From NCBI GenBank assembly GCA_903927025.1, contig CAIYLG010000002.1:212157-276156 (forward strand): DNA of 64,000 nt, given 5' to 3'. Both the position numbers and the translations under genes were made by a program. The notes beneath the pieces were generated by a model. The model saw only the letters and a program-made list of their open reading frames with translations. It did not search any database and had not been told where the DNA came from. The DNA comes from an uncultured Armatimonadota bacterium. Lineage in GTDB: Bacteria > Armatimonadota > Fimbriimonadia > Fimbriimonadales > Fimbriimonadaceae. The stretch's first letter is position 1, and the number at the start of each line of letters is the position of its first letter. Shown piece by piece: positions 9,638 to 19,354 of this stretch.

Positions 9638-9832
9638 ATGCAGTTTTATAATTTGAAAACGCGTTCGCACGTTGAGATTCCAGAATCAGATGTGAAGAAA
9701 GTCAAAATGACCCGCAAGACAAAGTCTGGCGAGCAGATTCGATACGCTCTCACCGCGACCTACGAAGGCAACAAGCTGTTCAAGTTCGTGAATGAGGCCA
9801 CCTACAAGTCTTCAAGCGCAACCGAAGCCTAA
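9638..9832 (+). CDS. Small basic hypothetical protein (64 aa)
   Basis: Strong SD (GGAGGGAAC) before ATG 9638; compact lysine-rich ORF. Confidence 0.75.
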   Translation: MQFYNLKTRSHVEIPESDVKKVKMTRKTKSGEQIRYALTATYEGNKLFKFVNEATYKSSSATEA

Positions 9833-10033
9833 AACGTTTTTCATAGGCACTGGACGGGAATGGGACCTAGGCCCTGACTGTACGTGTTGACCCAGTCACA
9901 GATGACGGCGCTGCCGTTCTCTGTTGACTGGTTTTTCATTTAAATTCATAAGCTCTCGGCTGCCGGACCTTTCTGCGTTGCCCTCCGATGGATCAGGCAG
10001 CCATCTCTCCCCGACGGTAAACTGAACGTTCGA

Positions 10034-11230
10034 ATGACCATCGAACAGCAGCTGGCTGTGCTCCGACGCGGCACAACCGAGATCATCAGTGAAGCAGACC
10101 TTCGAAAGAAGCTGGAGAAAGGCACCCCGTTGCGCGTTAAGCTGGGTGTCGACCCGACTGCGAAGCACGTTACCCTCGGCTGGGCCGTTGTGCTGCGGAA
10201 GCTGAGAGACTTCCAGCGCCTTGGACACACCGCTTGCCTCATTATCGGTGACTTCACCGCGATGATCGGCGATCCAAGCGGCAAGAGCAAGACCCGACCG
10301 CAGCTCACCCGAGAAGAGGTTCAGGCGAACGTAGATGCCGTCATGGAGCAGGTTGGGGCGATCTTGGATCGATCCAAAACCGAGATCTACTTCAACAAGG
10401 ACTGGCTCGGCAAGATGACATTTGAAGACGTCATTCGCCTGAGCTCTCGCTACACCGTCGCTCGGATTCTTGAGCGAGACGACTTTACCAAGCGCCTTGC
10501 CGAGCATAAGCCGATAGCTATGCACGAGATCATGTACCCACTGTGCCAGGGTATGGACTCGGTTGAGATCAATGCCGACGTCGAAATTGGTGGCAACGAT
10601 CAGAAGTTCAACAACCTCGTAGGCCGCACCCTGATGGAGCAGTACGGTCAGGAACCCCAGGTTGTGGTGCTGTGCCCTCTTCTGGTGGGCACGGACGGCA
10701 CAGAGAAAATGTCTCAGTCGCTGGGCAACTACATCTCGGTCATCGATACGCCAAATGACATGTACGGCAAGACGATGTCGATTCCAGACAGCCTGATTGA
10801 GAACTACTTCGAATTGGCTACCGATGTGCCGATGGACGAAGTCAAGCAGCTGTTGGCAGATACGCCCAACCCACGCGATGCCAAGCGCCGCCTGGCCCGT
10901 GAGATCGTCGCGCTTTATCATGGTGCTGATGCCGCTCAGGAAGCGGACGACTACTTCATCAATACGTTCAGCAAGCGGCAGCAGCCGGTGGAAGCAGAAG
11001 AGGCTTCTATCCCAGAAGCCGTGCTAGAGAACGGACAGGTGATGCTAGCCGCGCTTATCGGGTCTCTAGGGCTCGCGAAGAGCAACAGCGACGCACGAAG
11101 ACAGATGCAGGCTGGAGCCGTATCGCTTGACTCGGAGAAGGTTACGGACCCAACCGCTAAGTTCGCTCCTGACGCACTAGTGGGCAAAACCCTCAAAGTG
11201 GGCAAGCACCAGTTCCGAAAGCTGGTTTAG
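10034..11230 (+). CDS. tyrS: Tyrosyl-tRNA synthetase
   Basis: LRVKLGVDPTAKHVTLGWAVVLRKLRDFQ, GMDSVEINADVEIGGNDQKFNNLVGR, KMSQSLGN; C-terminal S4 domain. Confidence 0.96.
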   Translation: MTIEQQLAVLRRGTTEIISEADLRKKLEKGTPLRVKLGVDPTAKHVTLGWAVVLRKLRDFQRLGHTACLIIGDFTAMIGDPSGKSKTRPQLTREEVQANVDAVMEQVGAILDRSKTEIYFNKDWLGKMTFEDVIRLSSRYTVARILERDDFTKRLAEHKPIAMHEIMYPLCQGMDSVEINADVEIGGNDQKFNNLVGRTLMEQYGQEPQVVVLCPLLVGTDGTEKMSQSLGNYISVIDTPNDMYGKTMSIPDSLIENYFELATDVPMDEVKQLLADTPNPRDAKRRLAREIVALYHGADAAQEADDYFINTFSKRQQPVEAEEASIPEAVLENGQVMLAALIGSLGLAKSNSDARRQMQAGAVSLDSEKVTDPTAKFAPDALVGKTLKVGKHQFRKLV

Positions 11231-11233
11231 CCG

Positions 11234-12112
11234 CTATTCGAACAGGGATGCGGCGAACTCGTCTGGCTTGAAGTCCTTCAGGTCATCTACCTTTTCGCCG
11301 GTCCCAATTAGCTTGATTGGGATTTTCAGACGATCGTAGACGCCGATAAGAGCTCCGCCTCTCGCGGTGCCGTCGATCTTAGTCAACACGAGCCCAGTCA
11401 CGCCTGCAGCCTTGCTGAACTCTTCCGCCTGGCGAATAGCGTTCTGCCCAGTATTTGCGTCCAGAACAAGCAAGACTTCGTCTGGCTTGCGTCCGAGGGC
11501 TTTCTCAGTTACTCGGAGCACCTTGCCGAGTTCAGCCATCAGGTTGCCCTTACTGTGCTGACGCCCTGCAGTGTCGCACAACACAAAGTTGGCGCCACGG
11601 GCCTTTGCAGCGGTAATCGCATCGAAAATGACGGCGCTGGAATCGGACCCAGGCTGGTTGCGGACGATTTCACATCCGGTCCGATCCGCCCAAACTTCAA
11701 GCTGCTCTATGGCCGCGGCACGAAACGTGTCACCTGCCGCCAAAACAACCTTGAATCCACGCTTGGTGAGCAAGCGGGCAACCTTGGCAATTGTGGTGGT
11801 CTTCCCTACTCCGTTCACCCCGACAAAAACAAAAACGCTAGGGTCTTCATCGTTCACCTCGAGGCCGTACTCTCCCTGTTGCTTGAATCGGTCTGCGATC
11901 GCCTTTTGAAGCCTCAGCTTCATCGCGTGGGGATCGGTGATCTTCTCGACGCGGACGGCAGTCCTGAGTTCCTCGAGGATCGAAGTCGCGGTGGTGATGT
12001 TGGTGTCTGCCTGGAGCAGCGCCTCTTCCAACTCTTCGTAAAAGTCTTCATCAATCACGCCTCGACCCAGCATTCGGTCGACACGCTCCATCAGGCGCTT
12101 GAACATACGCAT
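11234..12112 (-). CDS. ftsY: Signal recognition particle receptor FtsY
   Basis: GVNGVGKTTTIAKVARLL, AAGDTFRAAAIEQLEVWADRTG, DTAGRQHSKGNLMAELGKV, LTKIDGTARGGALIGVYDRLKIPIKLIGTGEKVDDL. Confidence 0.96.
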   Translation of the reverse strand: MRMFKRLMERVDRMLGRGVIDEDFYEELEEALLQADTNITTATSILEELRTAVRVEKITDPHAMKLRLQKAIADRFKQQGEYGLEVNDEDPSVFVFVGVNGVGKTTTIAKVARLLTKRGFKVVLAAGDTFRAAAIEQLEVWADRTGCEIVRNQPGSDSSAVIFDAITAAKARGANFVLCDTAGRQHSKGNLMAELGKVLRVTEKALGRKPDEVLLVLDANTGQNAIRQAEEFSKAAGVTGLVLTKIDGTARGGALIGVYDRLKIPIKLIGTGEKVDDLKDFKPDEFAASLFE

Positions 12113-12144
12113 AAGAGGTTAGCACTTGCGGGAGTCGGTCTGGG

Positions 12145-12888
12145 ATGCATAAAGCTCCTTTGACTATCACCGTGACGCTGCCAAACCTTATCCATCATTC
12201 AATGCACCGGCTAATGAAAATATTGCGTCACTACGGTCATGTTTTGAGCATCGGCACACTCTGCGTTGCCTCTGCGGCACCAAACGGCCAGGCACCCAGT
12301 CATTCCGGTGCCCAAACCATTGAAAGCCAGACCTACCGCTCTCCAGACGGAGCCTTGACTGCCAAAGTGGTTTCAGTCCGGCAGACTCTGAGCTATGGAG
12401 GCAATCCAAGCCAAATTGTGATTCGGGATCGCACCGGACACCGGATCGCGTCGCGAGATCACTCGATGTACCCCAACCAGGGCTTGACCGTCGGGCAAGC
12501 CGCCTGGACGCATGATGGGCGCTTCTTTGTGTATCAAACGGAGCAATCCGGTGGGCACTCGCCTTGGCACCACCCGACTTTCTTTTACAGTCGCAAGAAT
12601 GGCCATTTCTACAGCCTCGATGCTGCCCTCCAAGGGCTTGGATCGGGCGACGGTGCGATTACAGAGCCGCTTAAGCTAATTTCCCCAGCCACTGTCGCCA
12701 CCACGGGCCGTTACTATGGAAAGGAGACCGTCGGATTGCACATGTTCATCGACCCCAAAAATCCAGACGGAGAGCGAAAGCTCCAGATCAACCTTAGATG
12801 GCTCGAGGCACATTTAGCCCAGTCTGCGCTCTCTACCGATGCAGCGGATCGAAAAGCGAGAGCGTTGGCAGATCGCGAGTACAAGTGA
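12145..12888 (+). CDS. Hypothetical secreted protein
   Basis: Long ORF; start may be 12202; SPDGALTAKVVSVR...WTHDGRFFVYQTE resembles WD/beta-propeller-like fragments. Confidence 0.6.
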   Translation: MHKAPLTITVTLPNLIHHSMHRLMKILRHYGHVLSIGTLCVASAAPNGQAPSHSGAQTIESQTYRSPDGALTAKVVSVRQTLSYGGNPSQIVIRDRTGHRIASRDHSMYPNQGLTVGQAAWTHDGRFFVYQTEQSGGHSPWHHPTFFYSRKNGHFYSLDAALQGLGSGDGAITEPLKLISPATVATTGRYYGKETVGLHMFIDPKNPDGERKLQINLRWLEAHLAQSALSTDAADRKARALADREYK

Positions 12889-12943
12889 GGACTCACGGCG
12901 ATAAGCCTTCGCTTTCAACCTGGACAGCACGATCGCCTTCCTG

Positions 12944-13720
12944 TCACTTCAGATGACCTGATTTCTCAACCGCGTCCAACCAAATTCGCCACCGTCGAGA
13001 GAGGCGGACGAGAAATGATTTGAATGGCGGGTGACTTGGCGTGCGGAAGTCTTTATGTGTTTGGAGCCGCATTCGCTCGGTTTTGGCAAGTTGGGGAGCG
13101 CGAAGGAGGAGCGCCTGCCCAATCTCATGATAGAGAAGCAAACTCCAGATATTCTGGCTGGGATAGCTCTTGGCGACTGCCTTTTTTTCCGCCACCTCGG
13201 CCTCAGTGAGTTCCAACACCTCTTGTCCCTCGGGTCTGCTAAATCGGTTGAATCGCTGGAGCCAGAAGATGAAGTAGGTGTGATAAAACGGGATCTCGTA
13301 GACAGGACCATTGAAGGTTTGATTCACCACGTAGTTGGTCGCATCGTGGTCTAGGTGGCCCTGTTCAAAGGCGCCGCAGCACACTCGGTCTGGCTGAAGT
13401 CGCGCCATCAGTTCACGAAATTGGGGAAGCAGGTGCTGGATCTCATCGCAGACTTGACCATCATTTCCATCTAGAAAGTGCAAACTCGACTCAGGCACGC
13501 CGAGTCGAGTTGCCACCGTGACGGCCTCCGCTTTGCGGATGGGCGTACTGTGGGTCCAGCACATGTGAACGTCGACTCCAGCGGCACAAAGGCGCTTGAT
13601 CCAGATCGCGATCGTGATTTCATCATCTGGGTGGGTAAAGCAGAAGAGCCACCGAATCTTGGGCGAAAGGCTGAAGATCTTCGATCCCTCTCCCACATTT
13701 GATGCCAATCCTCCGTCCAC
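12944..13720 (-). CDS. PIG-L/LmbE family deacetylase
   Basis: FTHPDDEITIAIWIKRLCAAGVDVHMCWTHS, FEQGHLDHDATNYV. GTG at 13720, 5 nt after the glycosyltransferase stop, is the likely start (GTG 13696 also possible). Confidence 0.85.
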   Translation of the reverse strand: MDGGLASNVGEGSKIFSLSPKIRWLFCFTHPDDEITIAIWIKRLCAAGVDVHMCWTHSTPIRKAEAVTVATRLGVPESSLHFLDGNDGQVCDEIQHLLPQFRELMARLQPDRVCCGAFEQGHLDHDATNYVVNQTFNGPVYEIPFYHTYFIFWLQRFNRFSRPEGQEVLELTEAEVAEKKAVAKSYPSQNIWSLLLYHEIGQALLLRAPQLAKTERMRLQTHKDFRTPSHPPFKSFLVRLSRRWRIWLDAVEKSGHLK

Positions 13721-13725
13721 CCCAG

Positions 13726-14715
13726 CTATGGCAAGACCTCTTTCAGAAGGGCCTTCACAGCGTCTGGCTGGATGTTGGCGAGGGCACCGGGATCGTAGAG
13801 GCACCGTGATATCTGACCGTAAGGGCACGAACGCTCAGGTCGGGTGATGCTGTACAGACCAATTGCTGGCTTACCCAATGCTGCCGCGATGTGCGTACTG
13901 CCAGTATCGCCCCCAAGATGGGCCGATGCGAGATCAATCAGCGCCACTAACTGGCGCACCGACGTTTTCCCCAAGAAGTTTTGTGGCTTCGAATGGCAGT
14001 TGGAAATGACCTCATTGGCGGCGGCTATGTCCCCCTCTGCTTTGCCCCCGATGAGCACGGATGCCACTCCCCGATTCGACAGATCATCAATTGCGGCGGC
14101 AAAGGAACTCGGGACCCAGCGCTTGGAGGCCCAGCCTGCTCCTGCGTTGATGACGACAAATGGGGCTCTCACCCCATGTTCCTCAAGCAGAAGCTTCACT
14201 ACGTCCGTATCTTCAGACTTGGGGCTAAGACAGAATTCAGCGCGATCCATGATGCCGCCGACCGATCGAGCCACATCGACGTACTGGTCGACCACATGGA
14301 GCGAGGTTGGGTCTGGCATTACCCGCTCGCTAAAGAGCCATGCCGCCTCCCTTCGCCAGTGGTAGCCAACTTTCACCTTCGCCTTTGCCTTCCAAATGCA
14401 CAGGCCGCTCTTTCCCAGCCCTTGAAGGTCCAGAGCCGCTTCAAACTCTCCCTCATAGGTGGGAATCCCCTTTAGAGAAAACTTGATGGGCAACACGGTA
14501 TCCACTGCCGAGCAACACTCGACAATTCCGGCAAACCGGCGATCCACCACCCAGGTGATCTCGCAATCAGGAAAGGCTCGCTTGAGCGACACGGCTGCGG
14601 GGAGGGAGCAAACAGTGTCTCCAAGGGCAGAGAGTCGGCTGATCAGGAACCGTGGCGAATTCAAAGCAGATTGCGTTTCCTTGCGCTCTTCCAGCGGTCG
14701 TGCATCCACAGCCAC
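13726..14715 (-). CDS. Glycosyltransferase family 9 (ADP-heptose:LPS heptosyltransferase-like)
   Basis: FLISRLSALGDTVCSLPAAVSLKRAFPDCEITWVVD, HLGGDTGSTHIAAALGKPAIGLYSITRPERSCPYG. Confidence 0.9.
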   Translation of the reverse strand: MAVDARPLEERKETQSALNSPRFLISRLSALGDTVCSLPAAVSLKRAFPDCEITWVVDRRFAGIVECCSAVDTVLPIKFSLKGIPTYEGEFEAALDLQGLGKSGLCIWKAKAKVKVGYHWRREAAWLFSERVMPDPTSLHVVDQYVDVARSVGGIMDRAEFCLSPKSEDTDVVKLLLEEHGVRAPFVVINAGAGWASKRWVPSSFAAAIDDLSNRGVASVLIGGKAEGDIAAANEVISNCHSKPQNFLGKTSVRQLVALIDLASAHLGGDTGSTHIAAALGKPAIGLYSITRPERSCPYGQISRCLYDPGALANIQPDAVKALLKEVLP

Positions 14716-15554
14716 TGCTCGGGATATTCGCGAATCACCGACTCCAACACCTCGTTGAGACGTGTCATCAGTTCTTCTGGACTTGAAATTTCATTTTCGA
14801 TATCTACCGGCGGCTTCACGACGACTTTATACTTGCCCGGCCCAATTCGCACGCAGTAGCTTGGCAGCAGCACGGCACCGGTGCGCTGATGAAGCACAGC
14901 AGGACCTAGAACGGTGCCACAGGGCTTTCCGAAGAAGGGGACAAATGCGTCATCAGCATTCTGGTCACCGAGGATGCCCACAATTTCCTTGCGCTTTAGC
15001 TTGACGAGGATGGGCCGAGCAGAATCACCTCGAGAAAGGACGTTGATGCCGGTCATGGCTCTGAGCTGACCCACCCGATCCTGGACCGCCCCCTGATTCG
15101 CATCTCGGGCAACAACCGAAATCTGTCGCCCCGTGGCGATCAGCCAATGTCCAAACCGTTCCCAGTTACCCAGATGGGCTGTACAGGCGATAATTCCCTT
15201 CCCCACTGCCGCCGCCGCCTCATAGTGTTCAAAGCCTTCCACTTCTGTGTTGGCGAGAACCTCTTCGTTGGTCCGGAGGGGAGTGCGGAGAAAGTCTGCG
15301 GTAATGAGCCCAAAGTGGCGGAACATCTTCCGGGCTATTTCCTCGCACTTGGCGTCAGTCCAGTCTGGGAATGCCATATGGAGATTGGAAATCGCTCTGA
15401 GACGACGCTTCTTGAGGACACGATAGGTGAGGTCGCCAAACGCCTCCCCACGCCTCTCCGCTTTAGCGACATCCTTGCAGGCAAAGTACCGCTCGCCGAA
15501 GCGAAAGGCGGAGAGCCCGAAACGTTCGATAAGGGCTTTCTGCCAGTTACTCAT
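14661..15554 (-). CDS. Lysophospholipid/lipid A acyltransferase (LpxL/HtrB-like)
   Basis: GIIACTAHLGNWERFGHWLIATGRQISVVARDANQG, ILGDQNADDAFVPFFGKPCGTVLGPAVLHQRTGAVLLPSYC. Confidence 0.9.
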   Translation of the reverse strand: MSNWQKALIERFGLSAFRFGERYFACKDVAKAERRGEAFGDLTYRVLKKRRLRAISNLHMAFPDWTDAKCEEIARKMFRHFGLITADFLRTPLRTNEEVLANTEVEGFEHYEAAAAVGKGIIACTAHLGNWERFGHWLIATGRQISVVARDANQGAVQDRVGQLRAMTGINVLSRGDSARPILVKLKRKEIVGILGDQNADDAFVPFFGKPCGTVLGPAVLHQRTGAVLLPSYCVRIGPGKYKVVVKPPVDIENEISSPEELMTRLNEVLESVIREYPEQWLWMHDRWKSARKRNLL

Positions 15555-15555
15555 T

Positions 15556-16518
15556 TCAAACCGATTCCAACCAACTTTCCAGAGCGTCTTGTGGCTCTAT
15601 CCTGATATTTTGTAGCGCGATGAAGATTTGTCGCTGGTGAATATCATTCCGATCCTTTAGTTTCACCCAATCTTTCGCCGTGACAATGATGGGGAGGCCG
15701 GTTGGGAGACCCTCCAAAAGATCCACGGCATCCAGCTTATCGTGATCTGGCAACAGCTTAGCCTGCGTCTCTCCAGCATGATTGGGAACCTGTGAGGCTA
15801 GTTCTGCCAGAAATCGGCGGGGCTGACCCAAGGCACACAGGACCGCATAGGCTTCTGGGTTCTGTTCGACCCCTTCTGGATTCACGATGCGCAGCGGACC
15901 TCGCACGACTTGAAAGTCATCGGGAATACGCCGATCTGCGCGCCGTCGATTTCCTCGCGGCTCGCGATACGGCCCCGCGGGCATGCATCGCGAGTTGATC
16001 GGAGTTTCATCGAGGATAAGCGTTGCGTCTTTCTTCAGCGGGAGGTGCTGAAATCCGTCGTCCATCAGCAGAATGGCATCTGGAAAGCGGGCATGAACCA
16101 ATTCTGCGGCCATCACCCGATTGCGCCCCACTACCAACGGAACGCTCGGAAGAAGCCATCGAAACATGGATGGCTCGTCGCCCCACGTTCCCGCAGGCAA
16201 GGGACCCTGAGGTGCAATTTCAGCATTGGCCGAATGTTCGGCACCATATCCGCTGCATCCCACCACCACTTTCTTCCCCATCTGCAGGAGCAAGGAGGCC
16301 AAGTAGAGCGTCACAGGACTCTTACCGCTACCGCCGGTCACCAGATTTCCGACGCAGATCACGGGATGATGCGGCGCTTTTGACTTTTTGAACCCGAATC
16401 GATATGCCGCCAGATACCCCTGCCAACCCAAGGCATAGAGCCATGAAAGGGGCGTTAACCCGGTACGTGCGGCGGTTTCAAATGGGCTTGTCCCTTCCCA
16501 GATTTCATCGGGCCGCAT
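15556..16518 (-). CDS. lpxK: Tetraacyldisaccharide 4'-kinase
   Basis: PVICVGNLVTGGSGKSPVTLYLASLL, GDEPSMFRWLLPSVPLVVGRNRVMAAE, LLMDDGFQHLPLKKDATLIL. Confidence 0.93.
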   Translation of the reverse strand: MRPDEIWEGTSPFETAARTGLTPLSWLYALGWQGYLAAYRFGFKKSKAPHHPVICVGNLVTGGSGKSPVTLYLASLLLQMGKKVVVGCSGYGAEHSANAEIAPQGPLPAGTWGDEPSMFRWLLPSVPLVVGRNRVMAAELVHARFPDAILLMDDGFQHLPLKKDATLILDETPINSRCMPAGPYREPRGNRRRADRRIPDDFQVVRGPLRIVNPEGVEQNPEAYAVLCALGQPRRFLAELASQVPNHAGETQAKLLPDHDKLDAVDLLEGLPTGLPIIVTAKDWVKLKDRNDIHQRQIFIALQNIRIEPQDALESWLESV

Positions 16519-16721
16519 TACTGGATTGTAGCTCTTAGCTCGCGGAACGGTTCGTGAACGTCATTCGCATCCCCGGAGCGCGTTACACTCGTAGTAAGAC
16601 CTTATGAAGCGTGGATTTCGCCCTCCCATCGTTGGCCAGATCTTCGCTACGGTGCCGTGCGCTCGGTCGCGATGTTTGGCCTCATTCGTCTCGATTTCAA
16701 GGCACTCGCTACCGTTGCCGA

Positions 16722-17362
16722 TGCGATTTGAACCTAGTCAACTGCTATTTGGCCTTGGCGCTGGAATGCTCATTGTCGGCTGGCTCGCCAACTCCTTCAC
16801 GCGCCTTGGAACGCTGGCGATCGGCCTGGGATGGACGTTTCTCGGAGTAGCGCTCGTGGCTGCGTTGACCCAGGAGCGAATTCTGATCGGCCAGACACGC
16901 TGGAAGCTGATTCGCCAGTTGGACGAGGCGCGCCGGTCGGTGGGCCTAGATCATGTGATCCTTCCCGAATCTTTAGAACTGCTTGAGCGGGCAGCCCAGC
17001 AATGGGAGCGAACCGAACATGAACTGGCAGCCCTCGTCTGGAATGAGCAGGCAGAGCTCAAGTCGAGAATTAGTCGGGCAGCACATCTTCGCATGGAAGA
17101 CATTTTGGTTGCAGAATGCGGCACGACAATCGAATCAGGTGTTGACGACGAATTGGCGGCGGATGGACTACAGATGGCGATTGTTGAACTCAGCAAACTT
17201 GCCGACCTCGTGGACGCCGCCGGAGCTGCGCTCACTAGCTATCCGCGGGCGGAGTTTGAGTCCTCTGGGGTTGAGCCGCTCATGATCCAACCGGCGCTCG
17301 AATCCCTAGACAGCTACCTTTCTGAGTGGGAATCGAAGGCTAGCCAGCTGACAGCCCTTTAA
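16722..17362 (+). CDS. Hypothetical membrane protein
   Basis: Two predicted TM segments then acidic helical region; ATG 16722 favoured over 16604. Confidence 0.6.
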
Positions 17363-17906
17363 CAATCTGCAGGACCGGCTTGAAGTCGGGTGACGCGGCA
17401 GAGCCCACCCATTCGTAAACCACTGACTCTGAGTGGGCTGGCACTGCACCAGCATCCCGGATTCGCTCCATTCCGAGTTTGTGCCGCTCCATGGTTCGAG
17501 AGGAAACTGCATCTGGGCAGACGACGACTTCGAAGCCTCGATCAAGCAGATCGTTGGCGGTGAGACTGACGCAGATATGGGTTTCCGTTCCCACCAGCAC
17601 CACTTGAGTGCGGCCGAGTTCAGTGAGCTTCGCCAGATAATCTTCACACCCAGCCGCGCTAAAAGTCATTTTCGAGTAAATGGCGGTCGGATCCAAAAAT
17701 GGCTGAAGTTCGTCGCAGGTATTCCCCATTCGGCTCGGATTCTGCTCCGTCGTAAGCACCGGAATTCCCAAGTGGTTTGCCACTTTTGCAAGGAATGCAA
17801 CTCGCTCTAGAACTCTAGAGCTCTCAAAGATGGTCTTTGTGAGTGTCGGCTGAATATCAATGATAGTCAGCACGCACTTTTGCGGATCGAGCTTCACCCG
17901 AGGCAT
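17340..17906 (-). CDS. Isochorismatase-family hydrolase
   Basis: LTIIDIQPTLTKTIFESSRVLERVAFLAKVANHLGIPVLTTEQNPSRMG, VLVGTETHICVSLTANDLLDRGFEVVVCPDAVSSR. Confidence 0.92.
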   Translation of the reverse strand: MPRVKLDPQKCVLTIIDIQPTLTKTIFESSRVLERVAFLAKVANHLGIPVLTTEQNPSRMGNTCDELQPFLDPTAIYSKMTFSAAGCEDYLAKLTELGRTQVVLVGTETHICVSLTANDLLDRGFEVVVCPDAVSSRTMERHKLGMERIRDAGAVPAHSESVVYEWVGSAASPDFKPVLQIVKGLSAG

Positions 17907-17913
17907 GGTATGC

Positions 17914-17919
17914 ATTATA
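17914..17919 (-). promoter_or_regulatory. -10 box TATAAT, 7 nt from ATG 17906 (leaderless candidate)
   Basis: Minus strand reads TATAATGCATACCATGCCTCGG. Confidence 0.45.
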
Positions 17920-18017
17920 GGCAGATGGGTCGGTAGACAAGTTCGTTCTGACAGGCTACAATGAACCTGCTCAAGGAACGAGCGAACGCTCGGCCCGGAC
18001 TTCAGGAGGAAACAACT

Positions 18018-18539
18018 ATGAGGACAACCATTTCGGCAGCGGCAGTCGCAGCCGCTTTCAGTTTGGCTTGCGTTGCAGGCGCTCAGACGTCATCGATCGA
18101 CGCCTACCCAAACAATTTCACCATCCGCGCGGGTGTGGCGCTTCCCATTGACAAGAGCTTGAGCAATGTGGCCAACAGCTTCACCAACGTCGGCGTTGAG
18201 TACAACTTCAACAACTCACTGGTGAAGGGTGGAGACACTTATCTCTCCATCGATTCGTTCTTCAAGAACTTCAACACCGTCACCGCGTATCCGATCGCAA
18301 TCAACCAGCGATTCTATACCGGTGCAAACCCGCTCGGACGACGAAGCTATTACTTCATCGGTCTCGGCATTACCTGGTCTTCAATCTCCAACACCACCTA
18401 CAGCGCAGTCTCTGCGAGAGGCGGTCTTGGCATGGAATTGGGCCCGAACATTATCGCTGAATTGGCTGGTTATGTATCGGACCAGGCTGGTGGCAATAGC
18501 ATCAATGCTATTACGATCAACCTCGGCTATCGCTTCTAA
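18018..18539 (+). CDS. Secreted/outer-membrane beta-barrel-like protein
   Basis: SD AGGAGG before ATG 18018; signal peptide; alternating aromatic strands ending GYRF. Confidence 0.7.
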   Translation: MRTTISAAAVAAAFSLACVAGAQTSSIDAYPNNFTIRAGVALPIDKSLSNVANSFTNVGVEYNFNNSLVKGGDTYLSIDSFFKNFNTVTAYPIAINQRFYTGANPLGRRSYYFIGLGITWSSISNTTYSAVSARGGLGMELGPNIIAELAGYVSDQAGGNSINAITINLGYRF

Positions 18540-18556
18540 GCGAACGCCCTCAAATT

Positions 18557-18594
18557 AAAAGTGGCTCCGAGCAAAAGCTCGGAGCCACTTTTTT
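18557..18594. terminator. Bidirectional intrinsic terminator
   Basis: AAAA-GTGGCTCCGAGC-AAAA-GCTCGGAGCCAC-TTTTTT, 12-bp perfect stem, between convergent genes. Confidence 0.92.
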
Positions 18595-19354
18595 ATATTG
18601 GGTTTAGGACCGCTCTAACGGCGGCCTTGAGCTGTTCCGGTGGTATCTCTCGATTGCCTTCGCGGTCCAAAACTCGAATGATTGGCAAAATCTTATTGAA
18701 TCCGCCTGTAGCCGAGTCCAGGTCCGCCGCGATGTCCAGCATCTGAAGCCCATCCGCAAGCACTTCCTCAAGAGGTCTCGTCTCAAATCCGCCCTTTATC
18801 CGGGTGATGTACTCAAACACTCCACGAATCCGCTCCGACCCTGAGCCGGCACAAGCATAGGAGCCATTCTGGAATCGCGCTCCTGCCCCATCAAAGAAGT
18901 AGACACCGAACTCATCCTTCTTCCGGTCGTAGGCGGCAATAATAGGCAGGAAGAGGCCAATTCCCTGCATTGCCATAGGCGCGTTGCCCGCAAGAGCCTT
19001 AGATACTTCCGCGAGTTTTCCATCCATCGACATCTCGTGAAGGACCGTGCGTCGATAGTATTTAAATGAATGCTTCAGAAAGCGGCAGACCTCGATCGAG
19101 CGAGCGAATGCTCCCGAAATGGCGACAACCGTTGAATCGTCCAGCGCAAGGATCTTCTCAGCATGATCGTACATGATGAGGTTTCCCGCCGTGGCCCTTC
19201 GATCTGCAAGCGTGAGAACGCCTTGGTCATATCTCAAACAGAGCACAGTGGTGCCGTGAACTTCAAAGTTTGGATCTGCGGAAGCTCCAAACCTGGCCGC
19301 ATCTGCCCCGAACCCGGTTAGTTCCGCAAACTCACGTGGACCCCCAGCGATCAT
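18593..19354 (-). CDS. prcB: 20S proteasome beta subunit
   Basis: HG|TTVLCLRYDQGVLTLADRRATAGNLIMYDHAEKILALDDSTVVAISG; 34-aa propeptide before Thr35; 4-nt overlap with UBact gene. Confidence 0.93.
   Translation of the reverse strand: MIAGGPREFAELTGFGADAARFGASADPNFEVHGTTVLCLRYDQGVLTLADRRATAGNLIMYDHAEKILALDDSTVVAISGAFARSIEVCRFLKHSFKYYRRTVLHEMSMDGKLAEVSKALAGNAPMAMQGIGLFLPIIAAYDRKKDEFGVYFFDGAGARFQNGSYACAGSGSERIRGVFEYITRIKGGFETRPLEEVLADGLQMLDIAADLDSATGGFNKILPIIRVLDREGNREIPPEQLKAAVRAVLNPI

Noticed and set aside
9896-10921. 341-aa minus-strand ORF
   Set aside because: Antisense to tyrS, which has unmistakable synthetase motifs; GC codon bias produces long mirror ORFs.
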